A DNA stretch of 64,000 bases from Sphingorhabdus_B arenilitoris (GCF_042651485.1 NZ_JBHSDH010000013.1:1116001-1180000); one strand, 5' to 3'. Numbered from the stretch's first letter, positions 34,207-42,751 are shown. Numbers and translations are program-made. Notes: generated from the sequence alone by a model not told the origin.

Positions 34207-34608
34207 ATGCGTTATCCCGTGGCGATTGAAATAGGAGATACAGACACGGCATTCGGCGTGGTCGTGCCCGATTTACCCGGGTGCTTTTCGGCAGGTGATA
34301 CGCTGGATGAGGCACTGACCAATGCGGAGGAAGCAGCGGCGGCGTGGATTGATGCAACGCTGGATGCAGGCGGCGCTGTGCCTGCGCCTTCCAGCCTTTC
34401 GGCGCTGCGCGATAATCCCGATTATGCCGGATGGAGTTTTGGCGTGATAACGGTTGACCCTGCGCTGCTGGATGACGCAAGCGAACGCGTGAATATCACC
34501 CTGCCCCGCCGCGTGCTGAAACGGCTTGATGCCCTGGCGCAAGCAGTCGGCGAAACCCGCTCAGGCTATATCGCGAGACGGACGCTGGAGGGCGACGGGG
34601 CGGTTTGA
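34207..34608 (+). CDS. hicB: HicB antitoxin
   Basis: A 133-residue antitoxin. The N-terminal RNase-H-like HicB domain shows FGVVVPDLPGCFSAGDTLDEAL, and the C-terminal ribbon-helix-helix (VNITLPRRVLKRLDALA...RSGYIARR) binds DNA. ATG 34207 is chosen because AGGA lies eight bases upstream; TTG 34201 is too close to that site. Binds HicA and represses the hicAB promoter. Confidence 0.92.
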   Translation: MRYPVAIEIGDTDTAFGVVVPDLPGCFSAGDTLDEALTNAEEAAAAWIDATLDAGGAVPAPSSLSALRDNPDYAGWSFGVITVDPALLDDASERVNITLPRRVLKRLDALAQAVGETRSGYIARRTLEGDGAV

Positions 34609-34647
34609 GGGTGTTTGGGCATGGTGCCATGCGACAATGTTTGTCGG

Positions 34648-34848
34648 CTACCATTCTTCATCTTCACCATATCGCGCTTCGATATGGTTGATCAAATGGG
34701 GGTAATCCTCAATAATAACTGCTAATTCATTCCCATTGGCCTTGCGAAAACTGCCCTCAGCTTGTTCGATTAGTAGCAAGTTCACATCTTGGAAACCAGA
34801 ATTAGGCGTCCAACCTTCTTTAACGTAAAGGATTTTGCGTTTCCCCAT
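34648..34848 (-). CDS. Small hypothetical protein
   Basis: A 66-residue ORF with a positive N-terminus (MGKRKILYVKEGWTP) and an acidic C-terminus ending GEDEEW. No motif or clear ribosome site is seen, and no family is recognised. The sequence is poorer in G and C than its surroundings, as often in accessory regions. It could be a real small gene of the toxin-antitoxin cluster or chance. Confidence 0.42.
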   Translation of the reverse strand: MGKRKILYVKEGWTPNSGFQDVNLLLIEQAEGSFRKANGNELAVIIEDYPHLINHIEARYGEDEEW

Positions 34849-34919
34849 AGTTTATTCAGCGACCTACCGGCCACCCTTCTTCGTCCCGCCAGCCTCACCA
34901 AACCCGTGGCCCCAATCCA

Positions 34920-35225
34920 TCACGCCGCCCTACCTTCCGGCTCAACCTTAAGCGTCATGCCCAGTTCTTTCAGCACCGCGAGAACGGTCGCCAATGTCGG
35001 ATTTCCCTCTGCCGATAACCCTTTGTAGAGCGCAGCTCGGCTGATGCCGGTTGCGCGGGCAAGGCCGCTTGCCCCGCGCGCGCGCGCCACCGTGCCGATA
35101 GCCGCCGCCACTTCCGACGGATCACCGCCCGCCAGCGCATCGCTGATATACAAAGCTGCCTCCTCATCACTGCGCACATAGTCCGCAGGATCGAAGCGCT
35201 TGGTTTCCACTTTTACCTTTGTCAT
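34920..35225 (-). CDS. HTH antitoxin of the RelE-like killer module (HigA/TIGR02684-like)
   Basis: A 101-residue helix-turn-helix antitoxin. The opening FDPADYVRSDEEAALYISDAL and the HTH region ARATGISRAALYKGLSAEGNPTLATVL match the addiction-module antidote family that pairs with Gp49/RelE-like killers. Start chosen at 35225, nine bases after GAGG; a start at 35234 would overlap the toxin stop but has no spacing for the site. It follows its toxin by one base, the toxin-first order of HigBA systems. Confidence 0.85.
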   Translation of the reverse strand: MTKVKVETKRFDPADYVRSDEEAALYISDALAGGDPSEVAAAIGTVARARGASGLARATGISRAALYKGLSAEGNPTLATVLAVLKELGMTLKVEPEGRAA

Positions 35226-35226
35226 G

Positions 35227-35529
35227 TCATTCATCCTCAACCAGCATTTTTCGAGCGGCGGCAATATCGCGGCTCTGGCTACCCTTGTCCCCGCCCGATA
35301 GCAGGATAATCAGCCTATCACCTTCAAAGGTGAAATAGACCTGGTAGCCGGGACCAAATGCAATCCGCAATTCATGCAAGCCTTGGCCCAGCGCCTTAAC
35401 ATCGCCCAGATTGCCGACTGCCACGCGCTCAATCCGCCGGGCAATGATCGTTTGCCCCTTTCGGTCTTTCAATCCGTCCAGCCATTTTCCGAAAATTTCG
35501 GTCCGGGCGATACGATATGGCGACTTCAT
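35227..35529 (-). CDS. RelE/ParE-family toxin (addiction module killer, HigB-like)
   Basis: A 100-residue toxin. Family features are the N-terminal strand and helix (FGKWLDGLKDRKGQ), the ARRIERVAVGNLGDVK turn, a YQVYFTFEGD strand with LRIAFGPG, and the C-terminal LLSGGDKGSQSRDI motif with basic residues for mRNA binding. Members cut mRNA at the ribosome or act on DNA gyrase in the ParE branch; the GGDKG tail favours the killer-protein branch. It precedes its antitoxin. Confidence 0.85.
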   Translation of the reverse strand: MKSPYRIARTEIFGKWLDGLKDRKGQTIIARRIERVAVGNLGDVKALGQGLHELRIAFGPGYQVYFTFEGDRLIILLSGGDKGSQSRDIAAARKMLVEDE

Positions 35530-35572
35530 TATGTTACAAAGCTAGATTGCGCATGTCAATTAAAATAGACAC

Positions 35573-36928
35573 CTACCGACCCGCCTTCTTCTTCGCGCTT
35601 GCCTCGTTGAACCTGTCGGCCCAGCCGGTTTTGGCGCTTTGCTCGGCGCGGGTTAGGGCTAGGTCGCCTGCTGCGACATCTTTGGTCACGGTGCTGCCTG
35701 CGCCGACGATGGCGCCTTTGCCGATCTTCACTGGCGCGACCAATGCGCTGTTGCTGCCGATAAATGCACCTTCGCCAATCACCGTTTGATATTTGAAATA
35801 GCCGTCATAGTTGCAGGTAATCGTGCCCGCGCCAATATTCGCGCCTGCGCCCACCATCGCATCGCCCAGATAGGTCAGGTGATTGGCCTTTGCCCCTTTG
35901 CCCAGCGTTGCTTTTTTCATCTCAACAAAGTTACCGACCTTGCTGTCTTCCTCCAGCAACGCGCCGGGGCGCAGCCGGGCGAAGGGGCCGACGCTTGCCC
36001 CTGCGCAGATGGTTGCGCCCTCAATATGCGAAAAAGCGTGGATCGAAACATGGCTGGCGATGGATACGCCGGGGCCGAAAAATACATTCGGTTCGATCAT
36101 CACATCGCGGCCAATGGATGTATCGTAGGAGAAGAATACCGTTTCCGGCGCTGTCATCGACACGCCGCTTTCCATCGCCAATTTGCGGCGGCGTTGTTGC
36201 CAGGCGGCCTCCATCGCGGCGAGTTCAAAGCGGCTGTTGACCCCGGCCACTTCCTCTTCGCTGGTTTCAAGTATCCGCGCCACATGACCCTCGCCCAGCG
36301 CATTGGTAACGACATCGGGCAGATAATATTCACCGGCGGCATTGTCATTGCCAACCGATTCCAACAAACGCCACAAATCATCGCTATGCACCACCATCAC
36401 GCCCGAATTGCAAAGCGTGAGTTTTCGTTCGGCATCATCGGCATCTTTATATTCGACCATTTTGATCACCCGGTCGCGGCCATCGGTAACGATCCGGCCA
36501 TAGGCTCCGGCGTCGGCGGGGCGGAATGCGAGCACGGCGACCTTGGTTTCCGCATCGCGCAGCAAATCACATAAACGCTGCACCGTTTCGGTCCGCAAAA
36601 AGGGCACATCGCCAAAGCAAATGAGGATATTGCCAGTAAAAGCGGATAGCGCGGATTTCGCCTGCAACGCGGCATGGGCCGTACCCAATTGTTCCTCTTG
36701 CAAGGCAATGGTGGTACCCGAACCCGATAGCGATTGTTCCAATTGTTCACGCCGGTCGCCCGCCACCACAATTTTATGCGCTGGTTTTAACCGGTTGATC
36801 GCGTCCATCAGGTGAAACAGCATCGGCCGCCCGGCAATGGGATGCAGCACTTTATGCAGATCAGATTTCATCCGCGTACCTTTTCCAGCGGCAAGGATAA
36901 TGGCGGCAATATCGCTATTCTGTGTCAT
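35573..36928 (-). CDS. glmU: Bifunctional UDP-N-acetylglucosamine pyrophosphorylase/glucosamine-1-phosphate N-acetyltransferase
   Basis: A 451-residue cytoplasmic enzyme: N-terminal uridylyltransferase (AAIILAAGKGTRMKS, then GDVPFL) and C-terminal left-handed beta-helix of hexapeptide repeats with acetyl-CoA site (LGDAMVGAGANIGAGTITCNYDG). It makes UDP-GlcNAc. The ATG at 36928 is used; the frame is open to 37120 but upstream residues do not match the family and overlap the divergent gene at 37019. Ribosome-site sequence is weak. Confidence 0.94.
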   Translation of the reverse strand: MTQNSDIAAIILAAGKGTRMKSDLHKVLHPIAGRPMLFHLMDAINRLKPAHKIVVAGDRREQLEQSLSGSGTTIALQEEQLGTAHAALQAKSALSAFTGNILICFGDVPFLRTETVQRLCDLLRDAETKVAVLAFRPADAGAYGRIVTDGRDRVIKMVEYKDADDAERKLTLCNSGVMVVHSDDLWRLLESVGNDNAAGEYYLPDVVTNALGEGHVARILETSEEEVAGVNSRFELAAMEAAWQQRRRKLAMESGVSMTAPETVFFSYDTSIGRDVMIEPNVFFGPGVSIASHVSIHAFSHIEGATICAGASVGPFARLRPGALLEEDSKVGNFVEMKKATLGKGAKANHLTYLGDAMVGAGANIGAGTITCNYDGYFKYQTVIGEGAFIGSNSALVAPVKIGKGAIVGAGSTVTKDVAAGDLALTRAEQSAKTGWADRFNEASAKKKAGR

Positions 36929-37018
36929 GAAAACGCCATGCCACCAAATGCTTGCCGTTTCCATATAGAATAGGCAATAAAGATGGGACAGTTTGGGCGC
37001 ACGTAAAACAGGGATAGC

Positions 37019-38095
37019 ATGGCCGAAGACGAAAATAGGACGACCGTGAAGATTATCGGCGGGGGCAGCGAAAGCGGCGGAGCGCCCGAAACCGATTGGG
37101 ACGCGGTTTACGAACAGCAAATGGCGCGCGAAGATAAACCCAAAGGGGTGCTGGATAATCCGGCTTTGAAATTTGGCTGCGGCTGTGTTTTTCCGTTTGT
37201 AATGCTACTCGGCGTGCTCGGCAGCGCTACGGTTCCCTCCTTGGGCGGCACTAGCGGGGCTTATATGCTTGGCTCGGTCTTTGGCATGACGATGATCACC
37301 GTCATCATGGTTTGGGGGCCGCTCTACCTATTCTGGCTGCGTGACCAAACGCCGGTGGTGATGGGGTCAACGCTCGCCGCGACTTTGGTCTTTGGCATAC
37401 TATTTGGCATGTCCAAATATGGATCGGAAAGCCAGAAATTGAACGAGGATCTGACCGCGATTAGCGAATATAAATTTGATCAAAATGGCGCACCGATTCC
37501 CAGTGATGAAATGGCCAATGCCGGGCCGATTTCAGCCCACACCAACAATATGATAACCAAAGCCAATCAAATTGCCGACGATTATGACGCAGAATTGGTC
37601 AAAATGGGTTTGGATAAAATGATGACCGCAGACCAGTTGACGGCGCATCCCGGCATATTGCGCAAATGCGCCGATATTCGGAAATTGAGAGACAGCGCCC
37701 TTTTTTACAAACAGCGGCAATTGGAAATGCTGGACGAATATATAGATGGTATTGATACGCTGGATACATCCCCCGCAATGAAGGATGGCCTTCGCCAAGG
37801 CATATTATCCACCAAAGAACGCAGTGTCAGGGATATTTCGCGCAAATGGGATATTCATGCCGAAATGGCCCAGCCCTTATACGACAACTGCCGCACTCTG
37901 GCGCGCCGGAATTGGCAGGCAAAGGGCCCTGATTTCCTGTTCAGCAATGACCGTGATATGAATGAATTCATCCGGCACTCGGCAACCATAAACCGTTTAT
38001 TGGACGAACAGGATCAAATTATCGCCGAAAGCCAGCAAAGGGCAAAACAAGGTCAGGAAAATCTCAAATCCATACTTCCCAAGAACGCGCCATAA
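37019..38095 (+). CDS. Membrane protein of unknown function
   Basis: A 358-residue protein. A charged N-terminus of about 50 residues is followed by three hydrophobic segments (about residues 54-74, 82-108 and 112-130), and then a cytoplasmic or periplasmic helical region of more than 200 residues with few aromatics and many charged residues. The sequence CGCGCVFP precedes the first helix. I recognise no family. It lies divergent to glmU and overlaps the phosphatase start by one base, so the two may be cotranscribed. Confidence 0.75.
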   Translation: MAEDENRTTVKIIGGGSESGGAPETDWDAVYEQQMAREDKPKGVLDNPALKFGCGCVFPFVMLLGVLGSATVPSLGGTSGAYMLGSVFGMTMITVIMVWGPLYLFWLRDQTPVVMGSTLAATLVFGILFGMSKYGSESQKLNEDLTAISEYKFDQNGAPIPSDEMANAGPISAHTNNMITKANQIADDYDAELVKMGLDKMMTADQLTAHPGILRKCADIRKLRDSALFYKQRQLEMLDEYIDGIDTLDTSPAMKDGLRQGILSTKERSVRDISRKWDIHAEMAQPLYDNCRTLARRNWQAKGPDFLFSNDRDMNEFIRHSATINRLLDEQDQIIAESQQRAKQGQENLKSILPKNAP

Positions 38096-38772
38096 TGGCC
38101 GCCGCCTTCGCGTTTGACATTATCGGCTTTGACCTTGACGGCACTTTGGTCGACAGCAGCTTGGAACTATCCGCCTCGCTCAACCATGCCTTGCGCAGCG
38201 CGGGGCGACCGGAGATTGCGCCGGCGCGGGTCAAATCGCTGGTTGGTATGGGTGCGCCGGCGATGCTGGAAATGGCGCTGGACCAATCGGGCGGCCATGA
38301 CCGCGATTTGGTCAAGCATCTGACCACCGTCCTGGTCGATCATTATGAAGCCAATTTGGGCAGCGATTGTCCGCTATTTCCCGGCCTGCTGCCTGCTTTG
38401 GATAAATTGCAATTATACGGCGTAACGCTTGCGGTGGTGACCAATAAATTTGAACATCTGGCGGTGAAGCTGCTGCGCAATATTGGCCTGCTTGACCAGT
38501 TCGAAACAGTGATAGGCGGCGATAGTCTTGCGGAATGCAAACCATCGCCCATGCCCATCCACGAAATGATACAACGCTGCGGCGGAGGACGCGCGGCGTT
38601 TGTCGGCGACGCCTCCCCCGATATTGACGCCGCACGGGCCGCACAAATCCCATCCATCGCCGTCACCTTCGGCTTCCGCCCCGACAGCGCGCGGGCATTG
38701 GGCGCGGACAGCGTGATCGATCATTATGACGAATTGGACGCCGCTTTGGCAAGAATTTCGGTTGGATGTTAA
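38095..38772 (+). CDS. gph: HAD-family phosphatase, phosphoglycolate phosphatase-like
   Basis: A 225-residue haloacid dehalogenase-superfamily hydrolase. Motif I is FDLDGTLVDS with nucleophile Asp13 and acid Asp15; motif II VVTNK, motif III with a Lys in ECKPSP, and motif IV FVGDASPDIDAA follow. An alpha-helical cap sits between motifs I and II as in Gph. The likely substrate is 2-phosphoglycolate from DNA repair, though related enzymes act on other sugar phosphates. It overlaps the preceding gene as TAATG. Confidence 0.83.
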   Translation: MAAAFAFDIIGFDLDGTLVDSSLELSASLNHALRSAGRPEIAPARVKSLVGMGAPAMLEMALDQSGGHDRDLVKHLTTVLVDHYEANLGSDCPLFPGLLPALDKLQLYGVTLAVVTNKFEHLAVKLLRNIGLLDQFETVIGGDSLAECKPSPMPIHEMIQRCGGGRAAFVGDASPDIDAARAAQIPSIAVTFGFRPDSARALGADSVIDHYDELDAALARISVGC

Positions 38773-38798
38773 TCGCAATAAATAAGCAATAAACCGCT

Positions 38799-39146
38799 TC
38801 ACCCCCCGACCAGTTTCATAAGCTTGCGTTCGACGGGCGCGAGCAATGGGCCGAGTTCATGGCCGCGTTTCAGCACCGCGCCGCCTTCGCCGATCAGGAC
38901 CCACATGCCCTGCTTGCTGCGCAACGCGGGGCGTTTTTCGATGCGATATTCGGGGCGTTCGGCGGCCCTGCGAAAGGCGCTGAAACAGGCGGCGTCCTTG
39001 TCCATGTCAATGGCATAGTCTTTCCATTTGCCCGCCGCGACCATCCGGCCATATAGGTTGAGTATCTGCTGCAATTCATCGCGTTCAAACCCGACCTGTC
39101 CGCCTTTGGACGGCGGCATGGGGAAAGGAGTGATGGTGGCGCTCAA
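38799..39146 (-). CDS. DUF2794 domain protein
   Basis: A 115-residue protein with the whole of DUF2794, an alphaproteobacterial family of unknown role. Conserved blocks are GFERDELQQILNLYGRMVAAGKWKDYAIDM, the DAACFSAFRRAAERPEYRIEKRPAL turn and the GHELGPLLAPVERKL end. It shares four bases with the stop-start region of cysE, in the same direction, so it is probably cotranscribed with cysteine biosynthesis. Confidence 0.87.
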   Translation of the reverse strand: MSATITPFPMPPSKGGQVGFERDELQQILNLYGRMVAAGKWKDYAIDMDKDAACFSAFRRAAERPEYRIEKRPALRSKQGMWVLIGEGGAVLKRGHELGPLLAPVERKLMKLVGG

Positions 39147-39910
39147 CCCTCGCTGGCCCCTTTTACTTTATCATCCGAATGGGCCGCATCGTCCTTTTGC
39201 GGCTGTTTCAATTTAGACACGCGCGCTTTTGCCTTAACCTCTGGCTTCTCGCCCCTTTCGGCGAGCAAGGCCGCAACCTGACGCTGTAACGTCTCAACCT
39301 CGCATCGGAGCAATTCCATACCTTGCGTTGCTGGGTCAAATTTCTCGCTGCAAGGCGTGCCGTAGGGAATGAATTCCTGTTCGTAGGTTTCGACCTTGAC
39401 CAAGGTGGGCCGCGATTTGGGCCCGATCATCGTCGCGCCCGCTGGAACGTCGCTGGTCACGACGGCATTGGCACCGATCCGCGCGCGTTCGCCAACCACA
39501 ATCGGTCCCAGAACCTGCGCGCCTGCGCCAATGATCACATTGTCGGCGATGGTCGGATGCCTTTTCCCGCCCTCGCCATTGGTGGGATTGGTTCCGCCCA
39601 GTGTAACGCATTGGTAAATTGTGACATTATCCCCAATAATCGCGGTTTCGCCAATCACCGTAAAGCCATGATCGATGAAAAAATGCCTGCCAATTTTCGC
39701 GCCGGGATGGATATCAATCGCCGTCAATGACCGCGAAAAATGATTGACCAGCCGCGCCAAGAAATACAGCCCGCCTTCGAACAGCCAATGGGCAATGCGG
39801 TGATAGCCCAGCGCCCATACGCCGGGATAAAGCAGCACCTCCCACCGCGATCGCGGCGCGGGGTCGCGGGCGATGATGGAATCCAGATATTCGATCAGCC
39901 TGGACAGCAT
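39143..39910 (-). CDS. cysE: Serine O-acetyltransferase
   Basis: A 255-residue enzyme forming O-acetylserine for cysteine. The left-handed beta-helix hexapeptide region has IDIHPGAKIGRHFFIDHG with the catalytic His, followed by TIYQCVTLGGT and HPTIADNVIIGAGA. A C-terminal tail of about 60 residues rich in Lys and Ala, unlike the E. coli protein, is typical of alphaproteobacterial EpsC-type enzymes. The DUF2794 gene follows with a four-base overlap. Divergent from oxyR. Confidence 0.92.
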   Translation of the reverse strand: MLSRLIEYLDSIIARDPAPRSRWEVLLYPGVWALGYHRIAHWLFEGGLYFLARLVNHFSRSLTAIDIHPGAKIGRHFFIDHGFTVIGETAIIGDNVTIYQCVTLGGTNPTNGEGGKRHPTIADNVIIGAGAQVLGPIVVGERARIGANAVVTSDVPAGATMIGPKSRPTLVKVETYEQEFIPYGTPCSEKFDPATQGMELLRCEVETLQRQVAALLAERGEKPEVKAKARVSKLKQPQKDDAAHSDDKVKGASEG

Positions 39911-40079
39911 AAATTATCTCCTCCCGGCGGATGATGGATATGGTGCCGGGACTCTATTCGTAACAAACTTGCCTCCAGTTAAGCGCTTCGGTGAAAATAT
40001 TCCAGAGATAGCGGCAAAAAAGCTCGCATTAAACGCATGAAACGATTACTTTCGTCGGTATATAAGGAATAATCGATCA

Positions 40080-40985
40080 ATGAGCACCTATCTCCCCACC
40101 TTGAAACAATTGCAATATCTCGTCGCGCTGAAAGAACATGGCCATTTTGGCAAAGCAGCAGAAGCCAGTTTCGTTACGCAATCCACCCTTTCGGCGGGCG
40201 TGCGCGAATTGGAGACCCTGCTCGGCCTGACGCTGGTTGAACGCACGCGCCGGGTCGTTCGCTTTACCGCGCTTGGCGACAGGATTGTCGAAAAAGCGCA
40301 CCGGATATTACGCGAAGCCGAAGAGCTTGCCGAAATGGCGCGCTCGGCTGGCACGCCGCTTGCCGATGATCTGCGCATGAGCGTCATCCCCACAATTGCG
40401 CCGTTTTTGCTGCCCAAATTGCTGCCCCGGCTGCGCAAACTATATCCCGATTTGAAACTCTATCTGCGCGAAGAAACCAGCGCAGTAGCGGTGGAGGCAT
40501 TGCATCATGGGCAGGTTGACTGTGTGCTGCTGGCCCTGCCCTTTGCGGCGGGCGATGTGGAAAGCGCGGCGATATGCGAAGATGGCCTATATGTTGCCAT
40601 GCCCAAGGGCGAGCCGGATAATCCGCCGGCCACGATATCGCCAGATTTGATCGACGAATCGCGGCTATTGCTGTTGGTTGATGGTCATTGCCTGAAGGAC
40701 CATGCGCTCGCCGCCTGCAACCGCCCCGAACTGCGCGCCAATGCCAGCATGATGGGCACGTCGCTCTATACGCTGATCCAAATGGTGGACAATGGACTGG
40801 GCCTGACGCTGATCCCGCAAATGGCGGTCGATGCTGGCCTATTAAAAGGAACCGAGGTTGTGGCACGGCCGCTGAATGCCGACCATGCGAGCCGCCAAAT
40901 CGCCCTGATCTGGCGAACCAACAGCCCGCGCCGAGAGGAATTTGAAATGCTGGCCGCGGCGATGCGAGAGTTACAGGCGGAGTGA
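40080..40985 (+). CDS. oxyR: Hydrogen peroxide-sensing regulator OxyR
   Basis: A 301-residue LysR-family regulator. The N-terminal HTH (HFGKAAEASFVTQSTLSAGVRELE) is followed by the sensor domain, where GHCLKDHALAAC holds Cys204 and Cys213, spaced nine residues apart as the peroxide-reactive pair of E. coli OxyR. Peroxide would form a disulfide and activate peroxidase genes. Intergenic region to cysE is 170 bases and may hold its own control site. A GxxExxY element begins ten bases after the stop. Confidence 0.92.
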   Translation: MSTYLPTLKQLQYLVALKEHGHFGKAAEASFVTQSTLSAGVRELETLLGLTLVERTRRVVRFTALGDRIVEKAHRILREAEELAEMARSAGTPLADDLRMSVIPTIAPFLLPKLLPRLRKLYPDLKLYLREETSAVAVEALHHGQVDCVLLALPFAAGDVESAAICEDGLYVAMPKGEPDNPPATISPDLIDESRLLLLVDGHCLKDHALAACNRPELRANASMMGTSLYTLIQMVDNGLGLTLIPQMAVDAGLLKGTEVVARPLNADHASRQIALIWRTNSPRREEFEMLAAAMRELQAE

Positions 40986-40994
40986 GTAATGGTT

Positions 40995-41023
40995 TCACGC
41001 AAAGGCGCAAAGATTTTTAAGAG
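40995..41023 (+). repeat. Left 29-bp inverted repeat of the GxxExxY unit
   Basis: TCACGCAAAGGCGCAAAGA followed by TTTTTAAGAG; its exact reverse complement lies at 41429-41457. It begins ten bases after the oxyR stop and ends four bases before the GxxExxY stop codon. Confidence 0.92.
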
Positions 41024-41027
41024 CTTA

Positions 41028-41420
41028 TCAGTGACCTTGACGATAGTTATTAGCCACTCGTTTCAATCCTTCACGTAAAGTGATACCGCCAAAATTGATT
41101 AGCAGCCCAAGCGGCAGTTTCATGAGGCGGAGATAGGTCAGCGTTTGCTTCGCATGAATGGGCGCTAATAGGGTGACGGATTTTACTTCAATCAAGAGCT
41201 TTTGGTCGACAAGAATATCTACTCTGAATGCATCGGGGAAATCCAGACCGTCAATCTTTGCTCCGACCGGCAATTGCCGGTCGCATTGTAGTCCTCTTGA
41301 GCGCAGCCGGTTTACTAAAAGCTGCTCATAAACAGATTCCAAAAGCCCCGGTCCAACATCCACATGAATCGACATTGCCGTATCAATCACGGTTGAGGCT
41401 ATATCCTCCAAATCCTGCAT
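41028..41420 (-). CDS. GxxExxY protein, PD-(D/E)xK-like
   Basis: A 130-residue protein of the GxxExxY family: the naming motif is GPGLLESVYE (about residues 23-32). A PD-(D/E)xK-type core is visible, with Asp in FRVDILV and Glu-x-Lys in LIEVKSV. GxxExxY proteins often occur as single genes between repeats and their role is unknown; a nuclease acting on the repeat ends is a plausible inference. The gene fits between perfect 29-bp inverted repeats with only 4 and 8 bases to spare. A near match of the repeat without a gene is at 63.3 kb. Confidence 0.88.
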   Translation of the reverse strand: MQDLEDIASTVIDTAMSIHVDVGPGLLESVYEQLLVNRLRSRGLQCDRQLPVGAKIDGLDFPDAFRVDILVDQKLLIEVKSVTLLAPIHAKQTLTYLRLMKLPLGLLINFGGITLREGLKRVANNYRQGH

Positions 41421-41428
41421 ACACTTCC

Positions 41429-41457
41429 CTCTTAAAAATCTTTGCGCCTTTGCGTGA
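41429..41457 (-). repeat. Right 29-bp inverted repeat of the GxxExxY unit
   Basis: Exact reverse complement of 40995-41023. It lies eight bases upstream of the GxxExxY start and 15 bases from the moaE stop, so it could also carry the gene's promoter. Confidence 0.92.
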
Positions 41458-41471
41458 CATAATCCGTTGGC

Positions 41472-41924
41472 CTAAACCCATTTGTCGGCGCGGGCGGTGT
41501 CGCTGTCTTTTGCCTTGACCCAGGCGGCGGTGCCGTCGCTGTAAATTTCCTTTTTCCAAAATGGCGCATCGGTTTTCAACCGGTCGATCAGGAAGGCGCA
41601 GGCTTCCAATGCGGCGGCGCGGTGGGGGGCGGCGGCGGCGGTGAGGACGATTTCCTCGCCCACAATTATCCGGCCCACGCGGTGGACGATTATCCCGCCC
41701 AGCAAGGACCAACGGGCCTGCGCTTCGGTTGCCAAATCCTCGAGCGCGGCCTGTGTCATCGCTGGATAATGCTCCAATAGGATCGCGCTGACCTGCCTGC
41801 CTTCGTTATGGTCGCTGCGCGCAATGCCGGTAAAGCTTGCCACCGCTCCGCCGCCCAATTGGTGTAGCGGCCTCAGCAGCGCCCCTGTATCAAAGCGTTC
41901 TGTTTGAATATGAACCTGTATCAT
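41472..41924 (-). CDS. moaE: Molybdopterin synthase catalytic subunit MoaE
   Basis: A 150-residue subunit that, with the thiocarboxylated MoaD, adds two sulfurs to precursor Z to give molybdopterin. Family features are GAVASFTGIAR at the start of the fold, the IVHRVGRIIVGEE strand and the catalytic Lys region APFWKKEIY. It overlaps moaD by four bases (ATGA), matching their 1:1 complex. Confidence 0.93.
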   Translation of the reverse strand: MIQVHIQTERFDTGALLRPLHQLGGGAVASFTGIARSDHNEGRQVSAILLEHYPAMTQAALEDLATEAQARWSLLGGIIVHRVGRIIVGEEIVLTAAAAPHRAAALEACAFLIDRLKTDAPFWKKEIYSDGTAAWVKAKDSDTARADKWV

Positions 41925-42172
41925 CCGCCGGTGACAGGCGGGAATATCGCCAATTCCGTTGCCGTGCCAATGGGGGCATCATGTTTCGCCATTTGTTGAT
42001 CCAGGGCAAAGCGCAGTTTTTCCCGCTGCGCAAAGGCGGCTGCATATTCGGCGCCTTGCTGCGCCAAAAAGGTCAGGCAATCGTCGATGCTATTCACATG
42101 CGCAGGCGGGTCAAAATCCTCACCATCGCGGCCCATTGCTTCGCGCACCGATGCAAAATATACCAGCCGCAT
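41921..42172 (-). CDS. moaD: Molybdopterin synthase sulfur carrier subunit MoaD
   Basis: An 83-residue ubiquitin-like protein whose C-terminus is the required Gly-Gly (PPVTGG), which is adenylated and thiocarboxylated to donate sulfur. The beginning MRLVYFASVREAMG is the usual MoaD start. Overlaps moaE and lies seven bases from pgsA in the same direction. Confidence 0.92.
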   Translation of the reverse strand: MRLVYFASVREAMGRDGEDFDPPAHVNSIDDCLTFLAQQGAEYAAAFAQREKLRFALDQQMAKHDAPIGTATELAIFPPVTGG

Positions 42173-42178
42173 CGCCCG

Positions 42179-42751
42179 TCAATCCATATGCTTGATACCG
42201 ACGCGCAGATAATCCCATCCGGTAATTAAAGTCAAAATGGCGGCGACCCACAATAGGCCAAGCGAGGTGAATTTGATCCATTCCCAAGCCGGAACCGCGC
42301 CAGCCAAGATAATCCCGCCAAAGGCCAAAAGCTGCGCCGTTGTTTTCCATTTTGCCAGCTGAGACACGGGAACAGAAACCTGCAGCCCAGCCAAAAATTC
42401 GCGCAGGCCCGATACGGTTATTTCGCGCAGGAGGATGATGAGCGCCGCAATCACGTGCCATCCATCCACATCCTTGGTGAAGACAAGCAACAATATCACC
42501 GCCGCGATCATGATTTTATCGGCAATCGGATCCAAAAAGATGCCGAGTTTCGACACCGTCCCTTGGGTGCGGGCCAAATAGCCGTCAAAATAATCGGTTA
42601 TCGCCATCAGCGCATAGAGGCCAAAGGCGAGCGCATAGTCGATCACCGTCGGCTGCGTCCCGGCCTCTGTCATGCTAGGCCATAGCAGGAATACGAGGAT
42701 CGGCACGGCCAATATGCGCGACAAAGTAAGGATATTGGGAACACTTAACAT
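42179..42751 (-). CDS. pgsA: CDP-diacylglycerol-glycerol-3-phosphate 3-phosphatidyltransferase
   Basis: A 190-residue integral membrane enzyme that makes phosphatidylglycerol phosphate. The CDP-alcohol transferase motif DG(x)2AR...G...D...D is seen as DYFDGYLARTQGTVSKLGIFLDPIADK. Four to six helices are visible. ATG 42751 matches the family start MLSVPNILTLSRI; an ATG at 42772 would add seven residues and cannot be excluded. It is upstream of moaD-moaE and divergent from the transporter. Confidence 0.92.
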   Translation of the reverse strand: MLSVPNILTLSRILAVPILVFLLWPSMTEAGTQPTVIDYALAFGLYALMAITDYFDGYLARTQGTVSKLGIFLDPIADKIMIAAVILLLVFTKDVDGWHVIAALIILLREITVSGLREFLAGLQVSVPVSQLAKWKTTAQLLAFGGIILAGAVPAWEWIKFTSLGLLWVAAILTLITGWDYLRVGIKHMD

